Source: Gluconacetobacter aggeris
GTDB lineage: Bacteria > Pseudomonadota > Alphaproteobacteria > Acetobacterales > Acetobacteraceae
DNA: 39,487 bases
Direction of reading: 5' to 3'
NCBI RefSeq assembly: GCF_014174395.1
Contig: NZ_JABEQD010000021.1
Coordinates: 1-39,487 of the forward strand
Below the pieces are notes generated by a model, which worked only from the letters and a program-made list of their open reading frames with translations, searched no databases and was not told the DNA's origin. Positions within the stretch are counted from its first letter, which is position 1. Each line of letters starts with the position of its first letter. Of the stretch, positions 24,299-33,289 are shown in pieces. The translations under genes were made by a program, and so were the position numbers.

Positions 24299-25657
24299 CA
24301 GTCGCATGAAGCCGTAATCCATGTGGATCTGCTGATGGCAGTGAAACAGAGACAGGCCAGGATTGTCTGCGTGCAGGTCAACGTCCAGTGAACCATAGAG
24401 GGGCAACACGACCGTGTCCTTGATCACACCGCTGACGGGACGGCCTGAAATGGCGGTGATTTCGAAACTGTGCCGATGCAGATGGACAGGATGATCCTCG
24501 CGGCTGGCATTGAAGAAGCGGAACCGATAGCGGCGTCCTCTGACCAGGCGCATGATCGGGGCGTCTTCGAAGACCTGGCTGTTGATGCGCCATTCATCCA
24601 TGCCTTCCTTTTTCAGGAAACGCTTCGAAATGATCATGGGAATGACTTCGTCGATTTCGGGTTGCGTCCCCACGCCAGGTTCGGCGAACAGACGGTAATC
24701 CCAGTCATGGCGTGTCGGAGGAATCCAGCGGGCCGGCCCGGTACGCCCTGCATATTCGATGGCCAGAGCCAGTCCTGATGCCCGTTCGGTATCATTGGTA
24801 GCCCCGAGCATCCACACGCCGGGATTGTTCATTTCGACAATCGCATCAACGCGTTCAGCGACGCCGAGACGGATCACATCGACGCTGGCCTGCGTGGGAA
24901 CGGGATTACCATCCAGGGCGATGATGCGGAACCGGTGACCCGGAAAGGCAATGGCCGTATTTTGCGTCGCGCTGGCATTGACGAAGCGGAACCTGATCCG
25001 CTCGCCCATACGGACACGCAGGGGTTCGGCCGCGCTGAAGAGGCGGCCGTTGAAAGTGGCGTATCGATAGCAGACCATCTGGTCCGAAACCGGTGCCCCC
25101 ATATCGCACAAGGCCCCGTTCCAGTGATGGACGGCCAGAAAGACCTCACGATCATAGGATGCAGGGAAGCGTCCATCGTCGATATCAATGAACCCGAACT
25201 GCCCGGAATATCCCCCGGCATTCAGATCCTGTCCGGCCATGACATGTGTATGGTACCAGCGGGTGCCCGAAGGACCCGGCATGAAGTCATAGACCCCAGT
25301 CTGACCCGGCGGGATCATGGGGGACCCCTCTTCCATCGCACCGTCAACGGGGCCGGGAATGTGCAGGCCGTGCCAATGTACCAGTTCAGCCTTCGCGCTG
25401 GTATTGGTGACATGGACCACCGCCGGTCGTGTCGGACTGAATTTCAGGAGTGGTCCGGGAACAGTGCCATTATACGTTGTGGTCGGTATGATAATACCCC
25501 TGCCCAGTTCCACATTGCTCTGTTCGATTATCAGGCGGATCGGATCATCCGGATAAAGCAGGCTTGGTCTGGACGCAGCATGTAAGCGGGCTGGCAAGGC
25601 CGCGGCCGTCAGGGCTGCTGCCAGGGCCTGGCGCCGGGTAAGGAGCAGGGGCCTCAT
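24287..25657 (-). CDS. Tat-exported multicopper oxidase
   Basis: The 456-residue product is a periplasmic multicopper oxidase. A twin-arginine signal is at the start (LLLTRRQALAAALTAAALPA). The four copper-ligand blocks are present: HWHGLH (94-99), WYHTHV (from 135), HPVHLHRHSFE (near 398) and HCHQQIHMDYGFM close to the C terminus. The last gives a type 1 copper site with Cys, two His and probably Met. It has three cupredoxin domains and is short for a laccase. No Met-rich loop, as in copper-detoxifying CueO, is seen. Its ATG overlaps the stop of the flavoprotein gene by 4 bases, so the two are coupled. The substrate could be phenolic or a metal ion; sequence does not say. Confidence 0.93.
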   Translation of the reverse strand: MRPLLLTRRQALAAALTAAALPARLHAASRPSLLYPDDPIRLIIEQSNVELGRGIIIPTTTYNGTVPGPLLKFSPTRPAVVHVTNTSAKAELVHWHGLHIPGPVDGAMEEGSPMIPPGQTGVYDFMPGPSGTRWYHTHVMAGQDLNAGGYSGQFGFIDIDDGRFPASYDREVFLAVHHWNGALCDMGAPVSDQMVCYRYATFNGRLFSAAEPLRVRMGERIRFRFVNASATQNTAIAFPGHRFRIIALDGNPVPTQASVDVIRLGVAERVDAIVEMNNPGVWMLGATNDTERASGLALAIEYAGRTGPARWIPPTRHDWDYRLFAEPGVGTQPEIDEVIPMIISKRFLKKEGMDEWRINSQVFEDAPIMRLVRGRRYRFRFFNASREDHPVHLHRHSFEITAISGRPVSGVIKDTVVLPLYGSLDVDLHADNPGLSLFHCHQQIHMDYGFMRLISY

Positions 25658-27552
25658 GGCATCGTGCCTTTGGCTTCCTCGATTTCGTTGATGGCACGCC
25701 AGGCCATGTCGATGGCCAGGGCGGTGGAATCCGTGCCGCCGGAATCCGTATTGGCGATGGTGATCCGCCCAAACTTGCGGCGTGCACGCAAGTGCGGCGG
25801 CTCGCTACCGTTTCTCAGGAAGTCATCAAAAAGTGACGAGTACCAGTAGGAATATCCATGTCCCCAGCGATTGACGGTAATGCCGAGAATGTCATGTGCC
25901 GCATCGAATCCGTAGGGACCAAGGGCTGCATTGAATTGCATGCGCAATTCGCGCTCATAGGTCTCAAAACTGGTTTCATACATGTCGATGCGACCCGCAC
26001 GGAACTGATCCTTGATCGGGAGTCCCGGTGCGCCGTAACCGCGAAGCAAGGAGACGTGGGCTGGCTGGTCGGGCGACGCTGAATGCTGATACCCACCGAC
26101 GGAAACCGGTGGTTCCAGAATGATCGAGGCGTAATACGACCCCGGTGCATTCATCAGGCAGGCCCCGGCCTTCTGAAAGGCTTTCCAGTTTCGCAACCAG
26201 ACATTGACCCAGAGATTGGGCGTGTGGACGTTGTAGTGCAATGCATCGCGCTGTTCCGGCGGCATGTCGGGACAGAGATATGGGATAACATGAAACCAGC
26301 AGGCGAGGACACAGGATCGCGCCCTGACCGAGAACAAGTCACCATCACGAATATAGCTAACAGTAACGCCGTCTTCCTGATTTCTGACATTGATGGCTGT
26401 CGAATTCAGGCGTATGCGGACGTTGTTCCGTTCATGGTCCAGTAAGTCATAATTCACCCTGCGCACCAATGCATCTGATAGCCCGTCGCATTCCAGCGCA
26501 CCGGGGATCAGATCCCGTACGATCATGCGCGGGATCGTTGCGTTCCCTTCCGGGAAATGGTACTCGGCGCCGCCATGTCCATGCGGTCGGGCTTCCGGCA
26601 GCCCAAGACCATCAAAACCGGGAAAGCTAAAACGTTGATGAGCGGCCAGTGCAGTGGTCGCATCCAGTCCACGGCCACTGCCAAAACTGCGGTCGCGCAG
26701 ATAGGTGCAGACCATTGGGTCACATCCGACGACATCCAGAAGATAGTCACGATAGCTCATCAGAGCCAGTTTTTTCAGTTTTTCGTCCGGAGACAGGCCC
26801 GGCAGATAGTCTGTCCTGTCGTGATAAAGACGAAACAGGTCACGTTTCGCGCGTTCCGGCAACGGGGCATCGCGCATGAACCGCTCCCAGCGCGCCGCGG
26901 AGTCCGGGGGGGTTGTCGGGTCATACAGAAAGGTGAAATCGGTCCAGGGGGCAGGATCTTTCAACAGGACATCCTGGCCGAATGTCTGGCGGTCGAAAAA
27001 AACCGCCTGCCCCATGCCCATCTGTTCGTAAAAGCGACGACTGACTGTGGTTTTGGCCAGTTTTTCGACATCTATGCCGCATACATCGAAAATCAGGTTC
27101 TGGGCTTCTGTCTGTGGTGAATAAAGATTGAAAGTCCCACCATTGGCGATACGGGTATCGCCATTGTGTGTGAACTCGTTCCGTTTGGCATGACCGCCGA
27201 AATCGTCATGATTGTCCAGGACGAGGATCCTGGCGTCCTTTCCATATTTCCGTCGATAAAACCAGGCTGCGGAAAGACCACTGATCCCGCCGCCGACGAC
27301 AATCAGGTCATAGGTCTGGTCCACCTGCTGGGCCTGCGGCAGATTGTCCGTCAGATGCCCGTTGCGCAGGGCATGTCCCGGGCAATAGGCCCGGGTATAA
27401 CCGCTGCCCCGCATCCCGGTCAGGGACGGGGGATAGTGGGAATCACGTTCGGTGCGTCCGTCGGAATAATCCGCACGAGGAATGTCGCAGGCCATGCCCA
27501 GAGCCCGGTCCATGGCGGCGGAGCGTGCCCCGCGCTTTGTATCGATGGTCAC
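25654..27552 (-). CDS. FAD-dependent oxidoreductase, spermidine dehydrogenase-like
   Basis: The product of about 632 residues is a flavoprotein of the amine-oxidase fold. The dinucleotide site is YDLIVVGGGISGLSAAWFY near 80-98, followed by ILVLDNHDDFGGHAKRNEF. The C-terminal flavin-binding end is IANTDSGGTDSTALAIDMAW. These blocks and the YPPSLTGMRGS stretch are typical of spermidine dehydrogenase (SpdH)-like proteins. In that family a twin-arginine region follows LGMDRPI; here the N terminus reads LGMACDIPRADYSDG, without RR or a hydrophobic core. I chose GTG 27550-27552, with AAGGG upstream; TTG 27558 and ATG 27513 are alternatives. The receptor gene ends 13 bases before it. The substrate need not be a polyamine. 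Confidence 0.85.
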   Translation of the reverse strand: MTIDTKRGARSAAMDRALGMACDIPRADYSDGRTERDSHYPPSLTGMRGSGYTRAYCPGHALRNGHLTDNLPQAQQVDQTYDLIVVGGGISGLSAAWFYRRKYGKDARILVLDNHDDFGGHAKRNEFTHNGDTRIANGGTFNLYSPQTEAQNLIFDVCGIDVEKLAKTTVSRRFYEQMGMGQAVFFDRQTFGQDVLLKDPAPWTDFTFLYDPTTPPDSAARWERFMRDAPLPERAKRDLFRLYHDRTDYLPGLSPDEKLKKLALMSYRDYLLDVVGCDPMVCTYLRDRSFGSGRGLDATTALAAHQRFSFPGFDGLGLPEARPHGHGGAEYHFPEGNATIPRMIVRDLIPGALECDGLSDALVRRVNYDLLDHERNNVRIRLNSTAINVRNQEDGVTVSYIRDGDLFSVRARSCVLACWFHVIPYLCPDMPPEQRDALHYNVHTPNLWVNVWLRNWKAFQKAGACLMNAPGSYYASIILEPPVSVGGYQHSASPDQPAHVSLLRGYGAPGLPIKDQFRAGRIDMYETSFETYERELRMQFNAALGPYGFDAAHDILGITVNRWGHGYSYWYSSLFDDFLRNGSEPPHLRARRKFGRITIANTDSGGTDSTALAIDMAWRAINEIEEAKGTMP

Positions 27553-27565
27553 TAACAATCAACCC

Positions 27566-29932
27566 TTACAGGGAGTAATCCAGAGACAGATAGTAATATC
27601 CACCGTTGAAGCCAAGCTGCTGAGCGCTGGAATCATAGGGCACGACACCGACATAGCTGGTGTTGAGCGGAATACGTGATGGATATTCGTTGAACAGGTT
27701 GTTGGCCCCCAATGCCACATGCAGGCGTTCTGTGGCCTGATACCCGACAAGGACGTTGGTCTGGAATTTGGGCTTGCTGTACATCTGGTAGAAGATCTGG
27801 TTCGACCAGGCATTCGGCCCCGTCACATACTGCAACTGGTTGATCGTGTGTCCCCAGCGCATTTCATGGATCGACACATCCCATTTTCCCTTATGCCATG
27901 ATCCGCCGAAGATCAGCTTGTTCCGTGGGAATGCAGTCGTCAGGTACCCGATACCTTGTGCACTGAGCAAGGGGTTGCCGTTCGAGTCCAGATAGTCGCG
28001 CAGAACCTTGGTCTCGTTCAGATTGAGAGAAACATCCCAGTTCACGCGACCATAACGCCCGAAATCGGTCCTATATCCGGCGGTGACGTTGACACCCCGT
28101 GTCCGTGTATCCGCCCCGTTCGAAAAATACTGAACCGACACACTGTCTGGCGTGACAGTCGAATCCACCTGATAGCCACCGGCTTCCAGTGCATCAATCG
28201 CACGCTGGCCGTTATAGACGCCACCCTCGACAATGCGGTGCCGGACAGTGATCTGGTACGCGTCAACGGTGATATTCAGATTACGTAAAGGGTTCAACAG
28301 AAAACCTGCGCTGAAGTTCATCGAGCGTTCAGGACGCAGTGGCTTCGATCCCAATGCACGGGCCGTTGCGGAGTTAACAGCAACCACACCATTGGCACCG
28401 GTCGGCGTGGTGCTGAGACTGGTATAATATTGTTCCGCCAAGGTCGGCGCGCGGAAGCCATTGCTGATACCGCCACGCAGCGCGAGATATTTATTGACAT
28501 CATAGCGCATCGAGACCTTTCCGGTCTCGGTATCACCGGAGTCGGTATAATGCTCGAAGCGGCCGGCAAAATCGACCTGCCAGTTCTTCAGCAGGCGGGT
28601 CGAAAGGCCAACGTAGCCTGCAGTCACATCGCGGCTGGCCCGGGTATAGCTAAGTTGGTTCAGGCCGCTTTGTCCCTGAGGTCCTGAACCGTAATAAGAT
28701 GCAGGGTCTCCTGGATTGACGTTATAGGCGTCGTTCCTGTACTGCGCGCCAATCGAGAAATTGAGAGGACCAGCAAGTAGCGGAACGTCGAATGCCTTAC
28801 GGATGCCAAAATCAGTCGTCCATTGGCGGTTCGAGAAGGACATAACGTGGAAATGTGTCGGTGTATGGCCGGTATCGGCATACAGCATCGTGTTGACAGA
28901 GTCATTCAGGTCAAAATGGGAATGATCTTCACCGTAACTGGTGCTGAGATCCCAGTTCCAGCCGTCGAACAGTTCTCCCCTAAATCCGACAGCGACGTTG
29001 AAATCATCTTCATCGAGTGAACTGACGGGGCTGAAGCCGAACGGATAGATTTCAGGCAGGATCGCAGGCGTGCGATAATTCTGGTAAGACCATGAAGCCC
29101 GGTGAGCGTAGCTGGAAAACGAATAGAATTCGACCTTGTTGGTAATATGATAACCCATATTGTACCCTAGGGACACCTTTGTTTCCTGCGGGTTTCCGAA
29201 ATACTGGTTGACCTTCTTGTCGACGCGCGTGTCGATGTCGCCGCGATTGGTATGGTCCTGATGCTTGAATTCACCATCCAGGTGAAAATAGCCCCGATCT
29301 GTCAGGCTTGTGCCCCAACTAACGGTATTATCCGTCGTGAAGCCGTCCCCGGCATAATATCCACCATTGACGGAATGCAGATCCAGGCCGCTGGGTTTGT
29401 TCTTGAGGATGATGTTGACCACGCCGGCGATGGCATCCGAACCATAAAGGGCCGCGGCACCGTCCTGAAGTACCTCGATATGATCGATCGACGACATCGG
29501 AAACATGCCCAGATCGACCGGTGTGGTGCCGTTTTCCGGGCTGCCGGTATCGTCCGTCATGATGGACGTCGAGTGCCGACGCTTGCCATTGACCAGGATC
29601 AGCGTCTGGTCGGATGTCAATCCGCGCAGACTGATCGTGGACGTCATGTTGGCATTACCTGACGTCACGCCGGGACGGGTGATGGATGGATCAAGCTGGA
29701 CCAGGGCGTCACGCAGATCGGGCTGACCCGTCGCTTTCAACTGTTGTGCGCTGACAACCGTGATGGGGCTGATACTTTTTCTGACCGTCTGATGCGGATC
29801 GCGCGTGCCGGTGACGATGACCTGCTCGTCGGCAGGACCATCAGCAGCTGCAAGGGCAGGTATGGAAAGCACGCACGTTCCAGCCGCCAGGGAGGCGGCA
29901 GAGGCGAGAAGAAATCCACGCATCTTCGGCAT
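27566..29932 (-). CDS. TonB-dependent outer-membrane receptor
   Basis: The 788-residue product is a ligand-gated outer-membrane porin energised by TonB. It has a signal peptide (about 1-28, ending LAAADG) and a TonB box in EQVIVTGT. The plug domain contains VSAQQLKATGQPDLRDALVQ and IEVLQDGAAALYGSDAIAGV. A 22-strand barrel begins near 190 and ends with an aromatic YYLSLDYSL terminus. There is no N-terminal signalling domain. The ATG at 29930-29932 is preferred; ATG 29923 three codons later is possible. It is the first gene of the operon with the flavoprotein and the oxidase, so the imported compound is probably their substrate. The ligand is unknown. Confidence 0.95.
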   Translation of the reverse strand: MPKMRGFLLASAASLAAGTCVLSIPALAAADGPADEQVIVTGTRDPHQTVRKSISPITVVSAQQLKATGQPDLRDALVQLDPSITRPGVTSGNANMTSTISLRGLTSDQTLILVNGKRRHSTSIMTDDTGSPENGTTPVDLGMFPMSSIDHIEVLQDGAAALYGSDAIAGVVNIILKNKPSGLDLHSVNGGYYAGDGFTTDNTVSWGTSLTDRGYFHLDGEFKHQDHTNRGDIDTRVDKKVNQYFGNPQETKVSLGYNMGYHITNKVEFYSFSSYAHRASWSYQNYRTPAILPEIYPFGFSPVSSLDEDDFNVAVGFRGELFDGWNWDLSTSYGEDHSHFDLNDSVNTMLYADTGHTPTHFHVMSFSNRQWTTDFGIRKAFDVPLLAGPLNFSIGAQYRNDAYNVNPGDPASYYGSGPQGQSGLNQLSYTRASRDVTAGYVGLSTRLLKNWQVDFAGRFEHYTDSGDTETGKVSMRYDVNKYLALRGGISNGFRAPTLAEQYYTSLSTTPTGANGVVAVNSATARALGSKPLRPERSMNFSAGFLLNPLRNLNITVDAYQITVRHRIVEGGVYNGQRAIDALEAGGYQVDSTVTPDSVSVQYFSNGADTRTRGVNVTAGYRTDFGRYGRVNWDVSLNLNETKVLRDYLDSNGNPLLSAQGIGYLTTAFPRNKLIFGGSWHKGKWDVSIHEMRWGHTINQLQYVTGPNAWSNQIFYQMYSKPKFQTNVLVGYQATERLHVALGANNLFNEYPSRIPLNTSYVGVVPYDSSAQQLGFNGGYYYLSLDYSL

Positions 29933-29994
29933 TGTCTCGTTTCGCGATGGTTACGGGGCAGACTTGGGAGGGCCTTATCGTATCGACGTCGGAA

Positions 29995-30023
29995 TTGATG
30001 TGATAACGTTCTCACATTGTCAA
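29995..30023 (-). promoter_or_regulatory. Promoter of the receptor-flavoprotein-oxidase operon
   Basis: On the minus strand a perfect TTGACA (30018-30023) is followed after 17 bases by CATCAA (29995-30000), a weak -10 (3/6). The spacer is almost entirely the LacI-type palindrome. Transcription would start near 29988, about 55 bases upstream of the receptor start. Confidence 0.5.
29998..30017. promoter_or_regulatory. LacI-family operator
   Basis: ATGTGATAACGTTCTCACAT is a near-perfect palindrome: only the pair at the sixth base of each ATGTGA-type arm breaks symmetry. The central CG and the AACGTT core are typical of LacI-family operators. It sits between the -35 and -10 elements of the operon promoter, where a bound repressor would block RNA polymerase. 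The divergent LacI gene is the obvious binder. Confidence 0.7.
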
Positions 30024-30186
30024 CTGCCATGAATCGAATCCGATGTCGAATCGTTCTCCTGGCATGTCACTGGCGGGCTGAGGCATTCGTCATGCACCTG
30101 TTTTGCGCTATGCTCTGTTCCCGGGGAGTAATCAGGCCGCAAACCTGTCCAACCGACAGGAAGGCGGCTCAGGAGGGGACAAATTG

Positions 30187-31278
30187 GTGCCGGCGAACAA
30201 GGCAAGACACGCGACGATCGTGGATGTGGCGAAGGCTGCGAATGTCAGCGTGGCAACAGCCGGCAGGGCGCTGGGCCAGTACGGATATGTGCGACCGGAG
30301 ACCAGGAAAGCTGTGCAGGAAGCCGCATCAGCTCTGCATTACAAGAAAAATATGGCCGCACAATCTCTTATTTCTGGAAGCGCAAAAACATTTGGAATGA
30401 TCGTATCAGATATAAGCTCTGAATTTTATTCAAATATAATAAAATCGACGGTAAACTACTGCAGAGAGCGTGGTTATTGTATTCTGATCTACGATACGCA
30501 TGAATCTGCAAAGATCGAGCGTGAGGCATTGGCCATCTTCCAGAAACACAGGGTCGATGGCATCATCGTCTCACCGGCAGATTCACGGAATGTCGACCAT
30601 CTACGGGAATTCATCGACGATGGTGGGCGCATTGTACAGATCGATCGCTGTATCCCGGAGCTGAATACAGATACGGTCATGCTGGACAACAGGGAGGCAG
30701 CCTTTCAGGGTGTAAGCCGATTGATTGCCGCAGGACATCGAAAAATTGCATATATTGGAGAGTTACATGAAATAAGACCAGACCTATTGCAGTCTATCGT
30801 CAATAAATATGGTCGCCCATCCCGCGCGCGAAGAGCATTTGCCCCAAGTTACCAACGATTCATGGGGTATCTGGATGCGCATGCCGTGGCCGGACTTCCG
30901 GCCTGTCTGGATATGATTGGCCGGACTGGACACTATAGCAGCGAGAGCGCGCAACGGGCCGCCGGGCGTGTCCTGATGCATGAGCCCACTGCGATGCTGG
31001 CCGCTGATGGTATGATGGCCATTGGTGCATTTCGGGCGTTGAAAACGTCTGGAATGCGCATTCCAGAAGATGTTTCATTCGTCAGTTTCGATGACCTGGA
31101 TTGGTATCAGCTTGTTGATCCACCCGTGACAGCAATTGCCCAGCCATGTGCGCAGATTGGCGAAGAAGCGGCCCGAATTCTGATCCAGAGGACTGAGGAA
31201 AAAATCGGCCCTGTGCATTATGAGCATGTACGCCTGCCTGGCCATATCCTCATGAGGGGCTCGGTCCGTGCTCTCTGA
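30187..31278 (+). CDS. LacI-family transcriptional regulator
   Basis: The product of about 363 residues has an N-terminal helix-turn-helix (TIVDVAKAANVSVATAGRAL), then a hinge helix (NMAAQSLISGSA), then a periplasmic-binding-like effector domain with GMIVSDISSEFYSNIIKS and RVDGIIVSPAD. The recognition helix has TAGRALGQYGYV in place of the usual TVSRVLNGxxxV, which marks a sub-branch. The ribosome binding site AGGAGG fits either TTG 30184 or GTG 30187; I list the GTG. The gene diverges from the receptor operon, with a palindromic operator between them, so it probably represses that operon until a ligand binds. Such ligands are usually sugars or nucleosides. Confidence 0.93.
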   Translation: MPANKARHATIVDVAKAANVSVATAGRALGQYGYVRPETRKAVQEAASALHYKKNMAAQSLISGSAKTFGMIVSDISSEFYSNIIKSTVNYCRERGYCILIYDTHESAKIEREALAIFQKHRVDGIIVSPADSRNVDHLREFIDDGGRIVQIDRCIPELNTDTVMLDNREAAFQGVSRLIAAGHRKIAYIGELHEIRPDLLQSIVNKYGRPSRARRAFAPSYQRFMGYLDAHAVAGLPACLDMIGRTGHYSSESAQRAAGRVLMHEPTAMLAADGMMAIGAFRALKTSGMRIPEDVSFVSFDDLDWYQLVDPPVTAIAQPCAQIGEEAARILIQRTEEKIGPVHYEHVRLPGHILMRGSVRAL

Positions 31279-31890
31279 AAATCCGTCAACTCCCGATTGG
31301 AAAAAAATTCCTGTCCGTCTCAAGATATCCCGTATATTTCTTTCAATTTCATAGATCCTGCCATCATCGTTTTCTTAAAATTCCCCATACAGTTCTTCTC
31401 CTGAGGACAGCCACCGACATGTTTCGGATCGCACGACGCTGAAAGCTGCCGTCGAAGCCGTTCGTGCGGGCGAACGGGGCAGTGGCTTTCCCATCGTCGC
31501 ACGTGCAGTCAGGGTCCTGGCGCGAAGAACGACGTGAAATTTGTGACTGGCTCCAAACACTGCATCAGGGATGATGGCAAAGCAGGTTAACGAATTTGAT
31601 ATTTTATCGATGATGTTTCGCATTCATCTCAGGAGCAATCCAGTGGATTGAACAAAATCAATTCAACCATGAACAACACGGCGGAACGCGAACGTTCACA
31701 ACCTGACATCGAGAGGCGACGTCTCTTCGTCAGACCATCAACCATTTCAAGATTGAAGAAGACCGGGCTCTTCCAGTCTGATCCACGGCAGAAAACCAGG
31801 CAGTGTTCCAGGCCCGAGCATGTCGATCGACCCACAATACGGGCCGCACCCCATCGCGCGCCGCGCCTGTGACCCCGATATCGGTTCTGT
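31279..31890. other. Gene-poor stretch with a decayed fragment
   Basis: A plus-strand frame (about 31385-31537) reads DRTTLKAAVEAVRAGERGSG and then FPIVARAVRVLARRTT before a TGA. It looks like the tail of a real protein, but I cannot name its family. A 7-bp hairpin CCGTTCG/CGAACGG lies inside it (31457-31476). No start signal or upstream half is visible. The rest (31540-31890), up to the tRNA, shows nothing I recognise. Confidence 0.35.
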
Positions 31891-31976
31891 TGGTGCGAGC
31901 TGCGGGACTCGAACCCGCACGCCCTTGCGGGCGCAAGATTTTAAGTCTCGTGCGTCTACCATTCCGCCAAGCTCGC
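31891..31976 (-). tRNA. tRNA-Leu (UAA)
   Basis: The 86-base minus-strand gene has the acceptor stem GCGAGCT/AGCTCGC (31970-31976, 31895-31901) and an encoded ACCA 3' end. The D arm starts TTGGCGGAATGGTAGACGC. The anticodon loop CTTAAAA gives anticodon UAA. The long variable arm (GCGCCCGCAAGGGCG) marks a class II tRNA, and the T arm contains GGTTCGAGTCC. It reads the leucine codon UUA, rare in such a GC-rich genome. Confidence 0.97.
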
Positions 31977-32039
31977 CCGGCCCGCCATCTAGCATACTCG
32001 CGCGGCGGGTGAAATCCGGCGGCGGCGGTTTTCGGCAGG

Positions 32040-32762
32040 TTATGCGGCGCGCAGCAATGCCGGCCCGTGACGGCGCAGCCAGACTTCGGCCATGTGGCGG
32101 TGCGGCGTCAGGCTGGCCACCAGCACCCAGAAATCGGGGCCATGATTCATGTGCCGCAGATGGGCCAGTTCATGGGCGACCACGTAATGCTGCACGTCGA
32201 CGGGCGCCATCACCAGCCGCCAGTTCAGCATCACCGTGCCATCCGCGCTGCAACTGCCCCAGCGGCTGCTGGTATCCTTGATCACCAGCCGGCGGGGCCG
32301 CAGGCCGGAGGCCCCCGCGATCTGCGCCAGCCGCGCGCCGAGCCGATGCCCGGCTTCCTGCCGCAGGAACGTCGTCAGGCGGCGGCGCAGGAACGGCGCC
32401 TCGCCGCTCACCTTCACCACATCGTCCTCGATCCACACGCCCCGCCGCCCATCGGGGCAATGGACGATTCCATGCGGGCACCCATCCAGCACCACCTGCC
32501 CCCCGTCATGCCACGGCGCCGCCGCCGGCAGATGGTCCAGCCGCGACAGCGCCCAGACGGCATGGCTGCGCAGCAGCGCCAGCCCCGCCTCGCGCTCCGC
32601 CCGCGGCGGCAGGGTAATCACGATTTCGGCCTCACGCGCGTCGATCCGCAGCGACAGCCGCCGCGCCCGGCTCGACCGACGCCAGCGGACCGGCACGTCG
32701 CGCCCGGCCAACCGGACGGTCTCGGCCTCCGCCGGCATCGGACCGGAGAGGCCGGCGCTCAT
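32040..32762 (-). CDS. YgjP-like M48-family metallopeptidase
   Basis: The 240-residue product is a small cytoplasmic zinc-peptidase-like protein of the YgjP (DUF45) family. The zinc site is HELAH at 197-201, with the third ligand in the NHGPDFW stretch (H207). The family block [20 protein letters not shown] precedes it. The N-terminal part has the usual [16 protein letters not shown] strand. The start overlaps the stop of the upstream YcgN-family gene by ATGA, so translation is coupled. The in-frame ATG at M9 is an alternative. The substrate is unknown. Confidence 0.88.
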   Translation of the reverse strand: MSAGLSGPMPAEAETVRLAGRDVPVRWRRSSRARRLSLRIDAREAEIVITLPPRAEREAGLALLRSHAVWALSRLDHLPAAAPWHDGGQVVLDGCPHGIVHCPDGRRGVWIEDDVVKVSGEAPFLRRRLTTFLRQEAGHRLGARLAQIAGASGLRPRRLVIKDTSSRWGSCSADGTVMLNWRLVMAPVDVQHYVVAHELAHLRHMNHGPDFWVLVASLTPHRHMAEVWLRRHGPALLRAA

Positions 32763-33241
32763 TCCCCGGAGGGCGTCCGTGGCCGGCGCGGACGCGGCAT
32801 CACACCGGGCCAGTCGACGATATGATGCTCCAGCGGACCGGCACGACGCTCGCTGATCGCCCGCCCCCGTACCGAAATCCCGGCCTCATGCACGGTATCG
32901 GGCGAGCCGGACACCAGCGGATGCCACCATGGCAGCTTCCGCCCCTCGGCCAGCAGCCGATAGGCGCAGGAAGGCGGCAGCCAGTCGATCTCCGCCAGGG
33001 CTTCGGGCGTCAGTTGCACGCAGTCGGGCACCTTGCGCCGGCGGCACGCATAGTCCGAGCAGCGGCAGCTTTCCAGGTCCAGCAGCCGGCAGGCAACCTC
33101 GGTAAACAGGATCTGCTCGGTCACGTCCTCGCGCAGCTTGTGCAGGCAGCAGCGTCCGCAGCCGTCGCACAGCGATTCCCATTCCTCGGTCGTCATTTCG
33201 TCCAGGCGGCGGACCTGCCAGAACGGCTTTGTATCGGTCAT
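32759..33241 (-). CDS. YcgN family cysteine cluster protein
   Basis: The 160-residue product belongs to the YcgN (UPF0260) family of unknown function. Its cysteine set begins [12 protein letters not shown] and continues with [11 protein letters not shown] and PDCVQL, and is thought to bind a metal. The typical [20 protein letters not shown] and HPLVSG blocks follow. The length is normal. It is the first gene of a pair with the downstream metallopeptidase, with a 4-base overlap. Confidence 0.92.
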   Translation of the reverse strand: MTDTKPFWQVRRLDEMTTEEWESLCDGCGRCCLHKLREDVTEQILFTEVACRLLDLESCRCSDYACRRRKVPDCVQLTPEALAEIDWLPPSCAYRLLAEGRKLPWWHPLVSGSPDTVHEAGISVRGRAISERRAGPLEHHIVDWPGVMPRPRRPRTPSGE

Positions 33242-33289
33242 GGCGACCGTCTTACTGAATCCGGCCGGCCGAGAGAAGAAAAACGCCGC

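Noticed and set aside
31629-31995. Several short frames around the tRNA-Leu gene
   Set aside because: They cross the tRNA or have no ribosome binding site and no similarity.
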